Below are positions 18,643 to 28,262 of a stretch of DNA of 64,000 nucleotides, piece after piece (within the stretch, counting starts at the first letter, position 1; every line of letters begins with the position of its first letter). Location: contig NZ_AP014821.1 of the NCBI RefSeq assembly GCF_001548115.1, positions 62,001 to 126,000 on the forward strand. The letters run 5' to 3'. Source of the stretch: Geminocystis sp. NIES-3709 (GTDB taxonomy: Bacteria; Cyanobacteriota; Cyanobacteriia; Cyanobacteriales; Cyanobacteriaceae). A program made the position numbers and the translations under genes. The notes below the pieces were generated by a model that worked only from the letters and a program-made list of their open reading frames with translations, was not told the DNA's origin and ran no database searches.

Positions 18643-19909
18643 ATGAAAGAAATCACATCTTCATCAATGCCACCCTGTTTCGAGCGTTGGTGCCAAAAAA
18701 TAGACCCTGTATTAAAAACAAAAGCACAAAAACGAGAGTTTAGAAATTATTTGGGCGGTTTATTAGGTGATTCTCAAAGAAAAAATCTCACTCAAATTGC
18801 CCATAATAATCTTGATATTACTTATCATAAGTTACATCATTTCCTAACAGAATCCACTTGGAATTATGATGAGGTAAATAATAAAAGACTAGAAATTATT
18901 GCCTCATGTCGTCAAACTAAAATAAGTCGCTCTTTCTCTTTAATTATCGATGATTCAGGTCATCGTAAAAGTGGCAATTTTACTGACTGTGTGGGACGAC
19001 AATATATTGGTGAAATTGGCAAAACTGATAATGGTAATATCCGCAGTCACCACCCACATTTATGATGGGGTCAGAAGTTTTCCCTTAGACGTTGAATTAT
19101 ATGAAAAAGCGGAAAATTTCCCCTTGGGAAAAGATGACCCACAATTTCAAAAAAAACCCGATATTGCCTTTAATTTAATTGAAAAATGTTTAAACCGAAA
19201 TTACCATCCTCAAATAATTTTAATGGATGGGGGTTATGGGAACAATACTAATTTATTAGAAAAATTAGAACAAAAAAATTTAAAATATATAGGAATTATT
19301 GCAAAAAATAGATTAGTACAAGTAGTAAAAGAAGATTTGAGAGAGTCTGAAAAAAGAATAGATGAAATAGCTAAATTATTACCTCAAGAGAGTTTTGAAG
19401 AAATAAAAACAGGTAAAAATAGAGAAAAAACTCTTTGGGTAGCAACCATAAAAATTAAATTATCAGCCTTATCAGGAATAAAAACCGTAGCTATCGTCAT
19501 GAATGCTCCCAGTTTTGAAAAGTCCACAGATATTGATTATTTAATGACCAATGAAACAGGAGAAAAAGTCTGTGCAAATTGGATAGTAGAAACTTATACA
19601 TCAAGAAATTGGATAGAAGTATTTTACCGTGAAATTAAGGGATGGTTAGGCTTATCAGAATACCAAGTGAGAAATAAAAGAAGTTTAATGAGACATTTTA
19701 TATTGGTATTTTGCGCCTATACTTTTATTCAATGGCATCGTTTGACAGGGGGATTGAGAAGGCAATGGGGAAATAAACCCTTAAATACTTTTGCAGAGGC
19801 ATTGGAAGCGTTTCGGACGGCAGTATCTTTTCGTTTCTTTCAATGGTTAAAAGATAATGTGGAAGTATTTAGCTTATATAAAGCAAGTTTAGGGTTTATT
19901 TGGGCATAA
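18643..19909 (+). pseudogene. IS701-family transposase, frameshifted
   Basis: The frame starting at ATG 18643 encodes the N-terminal part (CFERWCQKIDPV, NYLGGLLGDSQRKNLTQIA, and the first catalytic aspartate in IIDDSGHRKSGNF). It runs up to IGEIGKTDNG, then leaves frame. From about 19037 the +1 frame continues with SAVTTHIYDGV, ILMDGGYGNN (second catalytic Asp) and WIEVFYREIKGWLGLSEYQV (catalytic Glu). Removing one A in the AA at 19036-19037 restores a continuous ~420-aa protein of IS701/DDE_5 type. No slippery site is evident, so this looks like a one-base insertion that inactivates the transposase rather than programmed frameshifting. Confidence 0.88.
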
Positions 19910-19910
19910 T

Positions 19911-19926
19911 TTTTGTCTAAGTACCG
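19911..19926 (-). repeat. Right terminal inverted repeat of the IS701-like element
   Basis: This is the perfect complement of the left end (18575-18590), directly followed by the ATAT duplication at 19927-19930 and by the intron protein sequence (LELDI). Confidence 0.9.
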
Positions 19927-20369
19927 ATATCCAGTTCTAGGATTCTTTTCTCTTTCCCTCCATGATTGCTCTGAAGGTTAGAGTATATGAACTTCTGTGC
20001 ATCGTGTGCCGAACGTCCAGTTCTGAATCCATAACTTCTTGGATGGAATGTCGCTTCATGTGCAGGTTCTAGGGGGTATTTCACTAGGCATTGCCATGCT
20101 CTGTCTGCTATCGTTGGTACTTTCAGTATTCTTGTTTTTCCATTCTTTTTAGGGATTGGGATTTTACGGAGTTTACTGTGTTTCCAATTCATTGCTTCTT
20201 TGCTTAACTTTTCGAGTAGCTCGAATCGTTCTTTGAATGTTAGTGCTTTTTTGCCGTCAATACCTGCGGTCTTCTTACCAGCATTTAATTGGGTGACTTG
20301 TCTGATTGCTAATAATTTAGTTGAATAAGAACGCATGAGGAGTTTCTGAAAACGTTTGGCTTTAACCAT
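19927..20369 (-). pseudogene. ltrA: Group II intron RT-maturase, N-terminal part (split by IS)
   Basis: The start codon is ATG at 20369, preceded by an AGAAGG ribosome binding site and an in-frame TGA. It encodes RT motifs 0-2 (TQLNAGKKTAGIDG, IPIPKKNGKTRIL, HEATFHPRSYGFRTGRSAHD) up to LELDI, where the IS breaks the gene. The remainder is at 17613-18574. Confidence 0.9.
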
Positions 20370-21102
20370 GTCGCCTTCTCAAATTGCTTTGTAAATCTTC
20401 CTTTGTAGGCGGAATACTTGACGCTGGATTTTCTTCCAGTTCAAATTGCTCCAATGCTCACTATTAATTAGTATTAATGTGTTTAGCCATACCTTTTACT
20501 TGATTAAATTTACTTCTTTAAGCCTCAACGAAATTACTCGTTGTCCTACCCGATGTGAAGATTTCCGTTGCTCGTCTAACCTACTGAGGTTTTCGACCTC
20601 CTCAGACTTCATCATCGTTTTTATTCGTTCCTTTGATTAGATTGATGGGTAGCCTTAGACCGAACCACTTTGCCTATCACGTCCTCTTGTCCAGCACTTG
20701 TCATATAGCTACAGTGCGAGGATATTAACCGTGATGCCGTAGGAACTTTTCTTTGAGTTGTTTTCCATCGGATGAATTAAGACACTTTTCTAGGTTCTGT
20801 TTAGTCGTAGCTACTCCCCATTAACGCCAGTGTGATGTTACAACTATCATCTCTGATTGCGTCCTGTTCCCAGCTTCACTCTATAGGATTCCGAGCCTAT
20901 TCGGTGTGGGCAGATAAGGAGTCACTTGTGGACTTCAAGGGTAGGACTTTCACCTACATCCAATCAAAAGTTATTAGGTATTTATTACCTAACTGAGAGT
21001 TATAAGGTCTTAAACGGCTGTTTAAGTACTCTTTTTCATCTCAAACGAATCGCACCTATATAATCATTCTAAAAAAGATACCAAATGGACTCTATAATCA
21101 AT

Positions 21103-23427
21103 TTAGGAAATTTTTTCTAATTTTGTATGACTGGGATTGATAATTTTTTTAGCAGAATCAAACTGCACCACTAAGGTGTTTTTCTTTCCTAAACCCAATA
21201 AGTTAGTAACAATACCATTGCCGAAAATCGGGTGATACACTCGATCGCCTTCTTCCCATGAATCCGTAGAAGCAGAGGTAATTGTCGCTTCTGACTTAGC
21301 TTTTTTCGAGATAGTTTGACGGGAATGTAAATTACTACTGAGCAAATCTGCTGGTAACTCATCCAAAAATTGAGAAGGAGTACAATAGTCCACATTACCC
21401 CAAGAATATCTCTCTCGTGCATAGGTGATAAATAACTGTTCTTTTGCTCTTGTGATACCGACATAGCACAGTCGTCTTTCTTCTTCTAGTTCCATTTCAT
21501 CTCGTAAACTACGATTATGGGGTAACAATCCCTGCTCAAAACCTACCAAGAAAACAATATTAAACTCTAATCCCTTTGCGGAGTGTAACGTCATCAAAGA
21601 AACTGCCTTTTCTCCTTCCTCTAAGTTATCTAAATCCGAAGCTAAAGAAGCATTACTCAAAAATCCTTCTAAAGTCGCATCTTCATTATCTTCTTGAAAT
21701 TGAAGCATAGCATTAATTAACTCGTTAAGATTTTCTTCTCTATTTTCTGCTTCATCTGTATTTTGTTGTTTTAAGTCATCTAAATAACCAGAAATATTAA
21801 GAATATGTTTTAAAATATCTGATGCAGAATCTTCCTGTATTTTTTCCTGACAATCAGCTATTATTTCAGCAAATTGATTAACTTTTTTCGCCGCTTTTCC
21901 TGCGATCGTATTTACTGAAGTTTGATCATTAATTATTTCCCATAAAGGAATATTTAATTCTTGGGAAGCCGTCATTAAATTATCTACAGTAGTTTTGCCA
22001 ATTCCTCGACGGGGAGTGTTAATAATACGAAGTAAACTGACAGTATCTGCTGGATTAACTACTAATCTTAAATAGGCTAAAGCATCTTTAATTTCTTTTC
22101 GTTCATAGAACTTTAATCCCCCTACAATATTATAGGGAATTCCCTTACTAATTAATTCATCTTCAAAGGGGCGAGATTGAGAATTAATACGATATAAAAT
22201 AGCACAATCTCCCCAGTTTAATTCAGGATTTTCTTTGATTAATTGTTGAATTTTTCGACAGACAAAACTAGCTTCTTCTCTTTCATTATCTCCTCGATAG
22301 GTATAGATAGTTTCTCCTTCTCCTCTAGTGGCTTTTAATACTTTATCAATTCTTTGGCTATTCTTTTCAATAAGGTGATTTGCGGCTTGTAAAATGTTTT
22401 CTCTCGATCGATAATTTTCTTCTAATTTAATCATGGTTTTAGTAAAATTATCTGCTAAATTATCCCCAAAATCTTCTTGAAAATTTAATAAGATAGTGAA
22501 ATCTGCCATTCGGAAAGAATAAATTGATTGATCCGCATCTCCCACCACAAATATCGATCGATTTTGCCAATTCCAATGTTTTTTGTGAGGTTCATTATTA
22601 GTAGATAAAAGTCTGATTAACTCATACTGAATTTGATTAGTGTCTTGATATTCATCCACTAAAATGTGTTGAAATTTTTGATGCCAATATCCTAAAACAG
22701 ATTCATTTTGTTGAAAAATACGCACGGGAATTAATAATAAATCATCAAAGTCTAAAGAGTTATTTCCAGCCAATTGATTTTGATATTCTTCATAAATTTC
22801 AGCAATTACCCTTCCTTTATAATCAGGATTCTCGAAGGCGTATTGTTGTGGAGTAAGACCTAAATTTTTAATATTACTAATGGCATAACGCATTTTTCTG
22901 GGTTCAAATTTTTTATCATCAAGGTTAAGTTTTTTGGTAACGATTTGTTTAACTAAACTTTGAACATCAGACTCATCTAAAATAGTAAAATTTTTCTGCC
23001 AAACTCTACCTTTATCGTCTTGATATTTATTTATGTCATAACGTAAAATTCTTGCACATAAACTATGAAAAGTTCCTATCCACAGAGGTTTAATCGTGTT
23101 GCGATAAACTTTTGATTGAATTGTTTTTTGTTCTAATTCTGATAATAAATCCCATCGTTGCCCATGTTTTTCTTCTGCAATTTTTTGAGCAAAAATTTTC
23201 TCAATTCTTTCTTTCATTTCCCTAGCCGCTTTGTTGGTAAATGTCACGGCTAAAATATTTTCCGGTGCGACTTTATGGGTTAAAATTAAGTTAGCGATAC
23301 GATAGGTTAACGCTCTCGTTTTTCCTGAACCTGCTCCCGCAACTACTAATAAAGGCCCGCAAAAATGTTCTACGGCTTGACGTTGACACAGGTTAAGATG
23401 GTGTAGAAAATCGAGATTAGAATTCAT
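21103..23427 (-). CDS. pcrA: UvrD/PcrA-type ATP-dependent DNA helicase
   Basis: A 774-aa SF1A helicase that translocates 3'-5' on single-stranded DNA in repair and replication restart. Motif Q and Walker A are at the N-terminus (NLCQRQAVEH, VVAGAGSGKT at about residues 31-40). Motif Ia is AVTFTNKAAREM, Walker B is ILVDEYQDTN, motif III is VVGDADQSIYSFR, motif IV has LEENYRS, motif V MTLHSAKGLEF and motif VI RRLCYVGITRAKE. The C-terminal ~45 residues (VYHPIFGNGIVTNLLG) form the Tudor-like RNA polymerase-binding domain usual in PcrA. Length and motif order match the family. The group II intron sits 47 bp beyond its stop. Confidence 0.95.
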   Translation of the reverse strand: MNSNLDFLHHLNLCQRQAVEHFCGPLLVVAGAGSGKTRALTYRIANLILTHKVAPENILAVTFTNKAAREMKERIEKIFAQKIAEEKHGQRWDLLSELEQKTIQSKVYRNTIKPLWIGTFHSLCARILRYDINKYQDDKGRVWQKNFTILDESDVQSLVKQIVTKKLNLDDKKFEPRKMRYAISNIKNLGLTPQQYAFENPDYKGRVIAEIYEEYQNQLAGNNSLDFDDLLLIPVRIFQQNESVLGYWHQKFQHILVDEYQDTNQIQYELIRLLSTNNEPHKKHWNWQNRSIFVVGDADQSIYSFRMADFTILLNFQEDFGDNLADNFTKTMIKLEENYRSRENILQAANHLIEKNSQRIDKVLKATRGEGETIYTYRGDNEREEASFVCRKIQQLIKENPELNWGDCAILYRINSQSRPFEDELISKGIPYNIVGGLKFYERKEIKDALAYLRLVVNPADTVSLLRIINTPRRGIGKTTVDNLMTASQELNIPLWEIINDQTSVNTIAGKAAKKVNQFAEIIADCQEKIQEDSASDILKHILNISGYLDDLKQQNTDEAENREENLNELINAMLQFQEDNEDATLEGFLSNASLASDLDNLEEGEKAVSLMTLHSAKGLEFNIVFLVGFEQGLLPHNRSLRDEMELEEERRLCYVGITRAKEQLFITYARERYSWGNVDYCTPSQFLDELPADLLSSNLHSRQTISKKAKSEATITSASTDSWEEGDRVYHPIFGNGIVTNLLGLGKKNTLVVQFDSAKKIINPSHTKLEKIS

Positions 23428-23765
23428 GGGCTGAAGACAATTAAAAGGGTAATTTATCTCATCTTACCATAGATATAACAATGGAAAATTGATGCCTTAC
23501 CTATCACAACAATATTTAAAATATACCAATCCTAATTTGATTGGGGAAATTTTACACAAATAAAAGATACAACAGAACAAATTGGAAAAAAGTTTACAAT
23601 TTTTAATTATATTTATCAAAACTGATTTAAGAGTTATATATTTATGTTATTGAACATAATTTATCTAGCCATTCGTCATCAAAAGTCACCATTCATCACA
23701 AAGCCTTTAAAATCAGGGATAAAAGGTTTTATAATAAAGAAAAATTCTATAATTATTATTGGATA
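23428..23765. promoter_or_regulatory. 338-bp divergent intergenic region between pcrA and the ferredoxin gene
   Basis: The region must hold promoters for both genes. Two TATAAT boxes (23730-23735 and 23748-23753) lie just before the ferredoxin ATG; the first leaves about 30 nt of leader. No convincing -35 box accompanies them, so the call is tentative. Nothing else recognisable is present. Confidence 0.35.
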
Positions 23766-24134
23766 ATGATCAAAACTTATCAAGTAACTATTCATAATCG
23801 TCAAAATAAAACTACTGAAATTGTTACTGTACCCGAAAATAAATATATATTAACTACAGCAGAACATCAAGAAGTTGAACCGCCTTTTTCCTGTCGAAAT
23901 GGTGCTTGTACTACTTGTGCGGTAAAAATTATTGAAGGAGAGGTATATCAACCGGAAGCCATGGGTTTATCTCCTGATTTACAAAAAAAAGGTTATGCCT
24001 TATTATGTGTGTCTTATCCTCGATCGAATTTAGTGGTAGAAACTCAAGACGAAGATGAAGTTTATGAGTTACAATTTGGCCGTTATTTTGGTAGAGGAAA
24101 AGTACGTTTCGGCTTTCCCATTGAAGATGATTAG
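23766..24134 (+). CDS. Plant-type [2Fe-2S] ferredoxin with C-terminal extension
   Basis: A 122-aa soluble electron carrier. The cluster ligands are seen in SCRNGACTTCAVK (three Cys of CxxxxCxxC) and in LLCVSYP (fourth Cys). The main photosynthetic ferredoxin (PetF) is about 97 aa; this one carries an extra ~20-residue tail (FGRYFGRGKVRFGFPIEDD), as in a side branch of cyanobacterial ferredoxins. Its partners are not shown by the neighbourhood. The ATG at 23766 fits the family N-terminus. Confidence 0.92.
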   Translation: MIKTYQVTIHNRQNKTTEIVTVPENKYILTTAEHQEVEPPFSCRNGACTTCAVKIIEGEVYQPEAMGLSPDLQKKGYALLCVSYPRSNLVVETQDEDEVYELQFGRYFGRGKVRFGFPIEDD

Positions 24135-24225
24135 TCTAAATTTTTAAGAATATCATCGGTATAATTAAGCAATATCATTACTAAAAAGACTAGTTAGTAT
24201 AAATCTTTGAGAATATCATCCATCA

Positions 24226-24768
24226 ATGCTCAATCATAAACTGTTGACATCTGGATTATTGATTATTTTTTTCTGCTTATGTTTTGGGGTAACAGGATGT
24301 CAAAATAAGCCAATTATTAACGGTATCGAAGGGAAAATAAAAAGAGTGGTTAGCGCTCAAACGATCGAGGTAATAATAGAGAATAAATCTTATCAACTTA
24401 GATTAGCAGGATTAGATATTCCTAGTACTCAACCACAAGTCAAAGAAACACAAGAGGCTAAACAATTTTTAATTAACTTTTTCACCCTCAATAATACTAT
24501 TCCCCTTAATACGTCTATTGTGATGTTAGAAACTGATTTACAAGTTAAAGATAAATTCGATCGTCTTAGTGGTTATGTATGGTATAACGATCGATTAGTA
24601 AACCAAGAATTACTCACAGAAGGATATGCCATCGTTAATTTAACTTATACTGATGGTAAGTACGATCGGGTTTTAATTGATGCACAACACTACGCTCGTA
24701 TCATGGAAAAAGGAATTTGGAATGTAGAATTGAGTATGAACAATAGAGAAAAAACAATTAATTTCTAA
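24226..24768 (+). CDS. Thermonuclease (SNase-like) family lipoprotein
   Basis: A 180-aa protein with a lipoprotein signal (hydrophobic LLIIFFCLCFGVTGC, lipobox VTGC). The SNase-like OB-fold follows (residues ~37-165): IEGKIKRVVSAQTIEV, YQLRLAGLDIPS, KDKFDRLSGYVWYND and LLTEGYAIVN. The conserved catalytic Arg of RLAGLD is present. The equivalents of staphylococcal nuclease's metal-binding Asp are partly changed (DG of the 'vvDGDT' motif is replaced by SAQT), so nuclease activity is uncertain. It is 13 bp upstream of the inositol-phosphatase gene and may share its transcript. Confidence 0.85.
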   Translation: MLNHKLLTSGLLIIFFCLCFGVTGCQNKPIINGIEGKIKRVVSAQTIEVIIENKSYQLRLAGLDIPSTQPQVKETQEAKQFLINFFTLNNTIPLNTSIVMLETDLQVKDKFDRLSGYVWYNDRLVNQELLTEGYAIVNLTYTDGKYDRVLIDAQHYARIMEKGIWNVELSMNNREKTINF

Positions 24769-24781
24769 TTTCTAATTAACT

Positions 24782-25612
24782 ATGAACTATCAGACGGAAA
24801 TCTCAAAACTTCTTGATGTTGCACTATTAGCCGCTCAGGCAGGGGGTAATGTATTACAAAGCTATTGGGGAAGACAACTTAATATCAGACAAAAAGGTAG
24901 GGCAGGAGATTTAATTACAGAAGTAGATCAAAAAGCCGAAAAAGAAATACTTACTGTTATCGATCGACACTTTCCTGATCATAGTATCTTAGCAGAAGAA
25001 TCAGGTATTTTGGGAACATCAGATAGTGAATATTTATGGGTAATTGATCCTCTGGATGGTACTACGAATTACGCTCATGGTTATCCCCAAGCGTCAGTAT
25101 CTATAGGTTTGCTAGTGTCAGGAATACCGAAAGTGGGTGTTGTCTATAATCCCATGCACAATGAATTATGGAGTGCCGCCCAAGGATTAGGGGCAACTCT
25201 TAATCATATTCCGATAAAAGTTTCCACTACAGATAACTTAGCTGATAGTCTTTTGGTAACAGGTTTTGCATACGATCGTCGGGAAGTAGAGGATAATAAT
25301 TATGCAGAGTTTTGTTATCTTACCCATTTGACTCAAGGAGTGAGACGTGGAGGTAGTGCATCTCTGGATTTGTGTCATGTGGCGGGAGGAAGACTAGATG
25401 GTTATTGGGAAAGAGGATTAAAACCTTGGGATTTATTAGCAGGAGTTGTGATTCTTCAAGAAGCAGGAGGACAAATATCAGCATATAATGATACTCAGTT
25501 TGATCTCTATAGTGGGAGAATTTTGGCTACCAATGGTCATATACATTCTGCTTTGAGTAAAGCCTTACTTAATACTCCTCATTCGTCAAAATTTTCTTTT
25601 TTGGAGTATTAA
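24782..25612 (+). CDS. Inositol monophosphatase family phosphatase
   Basis: A 276-aa Mg2+-dependent phosphatase of the IMPase/SuhB/FBPase superfamily. Metal ligands are visible in ILAEESG, the signature WVIDPLDGTTNYAHG, and WDLLAGVVILQEAGG near the C-terminus. Length equals the family norm. In cyanobacteria such enzymes may act on inositol phosphates, histidinol phosphate or fructose bisphosphate; the sequence alone does not decide. hisZ lies two genes downstream, which makes histidinol-phosphatase activity worth considering, but it is only inference. Confidence 0.9.
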   Translation: MNYQTEISKLLDVALLAAQAGGNVLQSYWGRQLNIRQKGRAGDLITEVDQKAEKEILTVIDRHFPDHSILAEESGILGTSDSEYLWVIDPLDGTTNYAHGYPQASVSIGLLVSGIPKVGVVYNPMHNELWSAAQGLGATLNHIPIKVSTTDNLADSLLVTGFAYDRREVEDNNYAEFCYLTHLTQGVRRGGSASLDLCHVAGGRLDGYWERGLKPWDLLAGVVILQEAGGQISAYNDTQFDLYSGRILATNGHIHSALSKALLNTPHSSKFSFLEY

Positions 25613-25712
25613 AATATTAAACAAATAATTGTAGAAAAAATATCGTCATTAAATTAATGGCATTTTATAGTAAATATTCAGTATATTGTAATAATTATTG
25701 GAGAGTATCAGT

Positions 25713-26735
25713 ATGATGATTTCTGACTTAAAACATGGTTTATTCAAATACGATGTAAAAGATTATTATGCCATTTTAGGAGTTCCTATTTCTGCTAGTC
25801 CGAAAGATGTTAGACTACGGTATCTTAAAATTGCTTATCAGCTTCATCCTGACACTAATCGGGCTGAAACGGAAGCAGAAAAACAAAAAGCTAGTATGAT
25901 TCTTTCAAAGTTAGTTAATCCAGCTTATGAAAATTTATATAAGGATAATTTACGCAAAGAATGCCAATTAATTTTCTCAGAAATTGGTCGTAGATTAGCC
26001 TCAGATCAATATAAAATTACAATTGGTAGTGATACAGCAAAAAAATTATTACAAGAAGAAAGAAATTTAGATAAAGTATATCTGGAAACCTTGGAAAAAT
26101 TGGCTCCAGAACAATATCATGATTTAGATAAATTATCCATAAAAATTGCTCTAATTAGTGAACTAAATATGGTTTATTTGATGCGTCAAAAAAATCCCAA
26201 TTTTAAAAGTGCCTCTAGTCAACCGCAAATTGTGGTTAGTGAAGCAGGTATCAGTCAATCTTCAGGAAAGAATGTTCCTGTGATGAATACCAATAATCCC
26301 CCAGTGTCCGATAACCCACCACCGAAAGCCACTGTTTCTCGTATTGATAAGTTAATTGCCAGTGCCAAGCAACACTTAGAAAATGGTAATTATGAGCAAG
26401 GTATTCTTGATTTGAGGGAAGCCGTTAAAATTGATGCTAGTAGTAGTACTGTTCATGCCTTACTAGGATCTCTATATATGAAACAGAATAATCTTGTTTA
26501 TGCACGTATTCATATTAACAAGGCTATAGCGCTTAATAGTAATGATTCGATCGCACTTCAGGCACAAAAAGAACTTAAGGAAATAGAGAAAAAAGAAAAG
26601 TCTGCACCCGAAAGTACTGTAAAATCAACTAAAGAAGTTAAAGGAAGTAAACCTACCGATAAGGGAAAAGAGAAATCTAAAGATGGTAAAGGGAAAAAAG
26701 AGCCGCCCAAAATTTTTGGTATTCCTTTATGGTAG
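25713..26735 (+). CDS. J-domain protein with TPR and charged tail
   Basis: About 340 aa. An N-terminal J-domain (DYYAILGVPISASPKDVR, with the Hsp70-activating HPD in YQLHPDTNR) covers residues ~15-75. The middle is unassigned, residues ~210-295 contain TPR-like helices (AKQHLENGNYEQGILDL, then HALLGSLYMKQNN), and the tail is Lys/Glu-rich. The ATG at 25713 is preferred over the TTG at 25698 because a GGAGAG site sits at the right distance. It probably recruits DnaK to specific clients. hisZ starts 45 bp downstream. Confidence 0.88.
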   Translation: MMISDLKHGLFKYDVKDYYAILGVPISASPKDVRLRYLKIAYQLHPDTNRAETEAEKQKASMILSKLVNPAYENLYKDNLRKECQLIFSEIGRRLASDQYKITIGSDTAKKLLQEERNLDKVYLETLEKLAPEQYHDLDKLSIKIALISELNMVYLMRQKNPNFKSASSQPQIVVSEAGISQSSGKNVPVMNTNNPPVSDNPPPKATVSRIDKLIASAKQHLENGNYEQGILDLREAVKIDASSSTVHALLGSLYMKQNNLVYARIHINKAIALNSNDSIALQAQKELKEIEKKEKSAPESTVKSTKEVKGSKPTDKGKEKSKDGKGKKEPPKIFGIPLW

Positions 26736-26780
26736 GATTAACGATGATCCGTAATCGATAATGAAAATCACGATTCGAGT

Positions 26781-27995
26781 ATGATTCATCAAGCACCCGC
26801 AGGCGCAAGAGATTTATTACCCCTAGAAGTCGCTCAAAAAAGTTGGATAAATGATTGTCTTCAACAAGTATTCCAACGTTGGGGATATAAAAGAATTGTA
26901 ACATCTACTATTGAATGGGTTGATACTCTCATGGCTGGAGGAGCGATCGACCCTTCTACTGTAATACAGTTACAAAATACCACAGAAGGAAGACTAGGAT
27001 TAAGACCAGAATTAACGGCTTCTATTGCGAGGGCGGCGGTAAATCGTCTCACAAACCACACGATTCAAAGACTTTGTTATCGAGCTAATGTTTTTCGTAA
27101 TCCTCCAGAAGGACATCATGGAAGACAATTAGAGTTTTATCAAGCAGGAATCGAATTATTATTTACCGATGGGGTTTTAGCCGATGCAGAAATTTTGCTA
27201 TTGTTAGCAGATTGTTTGCAATGTTTAGGAATTCAATCTTGGCAACTACTCTTAGGAGATGCTGGTTTAACTAGATCTTTATTACAGATTTTTCCTGATA
27301 ATTTACAACCAGAAATTTTAAAATGTATCGCTAATCTCGATCGAGTTACCTTAGAAAATTTACCCTTATCACCTGATTTAAAATCGAAAGCTTTACAGAT
27401 TTTTGACTTAAGGGGAAACCCTTTAGAAGTATTAGAAAAAGTTACTGAATTAGATTTAGATGAAAAAGGATTTTTTGCCGTTAATCATCTTAAATCCTTG
27501 ATTGATTTAGTTAACTATAATAGTGAGCAAAAATTGCCAATAATTTTAGATTTAAGTCTAATACAAACCTTTGATTATTATACAGGAATAACATTTTCTG
27601 CCATCAGTTTAAAACAAAATAAACCTTATGTATTAGGACAAGGTGGACGTTATAATCAATTGTTAAGTCTTTATCATCCTGAGAAACAATCCTCTCCCGG
27701 TATTGGTTTTTCATTTAATATAGAAGACCTACATAGTTGCTTATTAAACACTCCTAATTTACCCCAAAAAACTCCTCCTAGTGACTGGTTAATTATTCCC
27801 GAAAATCCATCTTGTGTAAAACAGGCTTTTAGTTACGCTCAAAAATTGAGAAACAGTAAAAATCTCACTAGAGTCGAAATTGATTTAGAGTTTCGCAGTA
27901 AAGAAGATATTAGGAAATATACACAAAATGAGGGTATTTTAAACGTAGCTTGGATTGATGAAAATGGGAATGATTCGATCGAATTAGGATTTTAA
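26781..27995 (+). CDS. hisZ: ATP phosphoribosyltransferase regulatory subunit
   Basis: A 404-aa class II aminoacyl-tRNA-synthetase-like protein without ligase function. It forms the hetero-octamer with the short HisG and gives it histidine feedback control in the first step of histidine synthesis. Family features: HQAPAGARDLLPLE at the N-terminus, motif 2-like LGLRPELTASIARA and CYRANVFRN, and the histidine-site region FDYYTGITFSA with VLGQGGRYNQLL. Length fits HisZ (about 400) rather than HisRS, and the anticodon-binding domain is reduced to a short tail. Confidence 0.9.
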   Translation: MIHQAPAGARDLLPLEVAQKSWINDCLQQVFQRWGYKRIVTSTIEWVDTLMAGGAIDPSTVIQLQNTTEGRLGLRPELTASIARAAVNRLTNHTIQRLCYRANVFRNPPEGHHGRQLEFYQAGIELLFTDGVLADAEILLLLADCLQCLGIQSWQLLLGDAGLTRSLLQIFPDNLQPEILKCIANLDRVTLENLPLSPDLKSKALQIFDLRGNPLEVLEKVTELDLDEKGFFAVNHLKSLIDLVNYNSEQKLPIILDLSLIQTFDYYTGITFSAISLKQNKPYVLGQGGRYNQLLSLYHPEKQSSPGIGFSFNIEDLHSCLLNTPNLPQKTPPSDWLIIPENPSCVKQAFSYAQKLRNSKNLTRVEIDLEFRSKEDIRKYTQNEGILNVAWIDENGNDSIELGF

Positions 27996-28075
27996 TTTAT
28001 CAAAAAAAATTACATTACATTAATCTATGGCAAAATTATCTGTAGAATTAAATCTTTATTTTTTCATATGACAGA

Positions 28076-28157
28076 ACTTTTCCAATGAATAAACCACATT
28101 TTTTATCTCTCGCAAAGTTGCAAAGGAAAATGCAAAGTGTGGTTTAAAGAAATGAAG
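28076..28157 (+). repeat. Palindromic MITE-like repeat family C, copy 1
   Basis: About 80 bp beginning ttttccaatgaataaaccac and containing the inverted pair aaaccaca / tgtggttt that can fold into a hairpin. A near-identical inverted copy lies at 39713-39796, and a half copy at 53562-53600. Confidence 0.65.
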
Positions 28158-28213
28158 ACTGATGTATGGTGTGTTAACAACTCCGTAGCACACCAACTCT
28201 TATCTTTTTGTCT

Positions 28214-28262
28214 GTTGTCAATGAGCTTACCTCCACCAAAAGATTGTTTCAGCAATCCCTAA
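28214..28262 (-). repeat. Dispersed repeat family B, downstream of the outer-membrane-type gene
   Basis: Read on the minus strand, agggattgctgaaacaatct runs directly from the stop codon region of the gene at 28259-30025. It is followed by tttggtggaggtaag. It matches the family at 17306, 48933 and 52645. Confidence 0.55.

Larger units (their letters stand above)
18575..19926 (+). mobile_element. IS701-like insertion sequence, 1352 bp
   Basis: Perfect 16-bp terminal inverted repeats (cggtacttagacaaaa at 18575-18590 and its complement at 19911-19926) are flanked by a 4-bp direct repeat ATAT (18571-18574 and 19927-19930). The element carries one transposase frame on the + strand, opposite to the intron protein it interrupts. 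Clean ends and a restored host frame on removal show a recent, well-defined insertion. Confidence 0.9.
17532..21055 (-). mobile_element. Group II intron, interrupted by an IS701-like element
   Basis: On the minus strand the intron starts with the group II 5' consensus (GTGCGATTCG at 21055). It carries about 690 nt of 5' RNA (domains I-III and part of IV), an intron protein of RT-maturase-HNH type (17613-20369), a typical domain V (17573-17610) and domain VI, ending near CTCTAC at 17532. Without the 1352-bp IS it would be about 2.2 kb. It lies 47 bp downstream of the pcrA stop in the same orientation. The exact 3' end could be off by a few bases. With its protein broken by the IS, it is probably immobile unless helped in trans. 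Confidence 0.85.

Noticed and set aside
20446-20640. Small + strand frame upstream of the intron protein
   Set aside because: It lies antisense to the structured RNA part of the group II intron.
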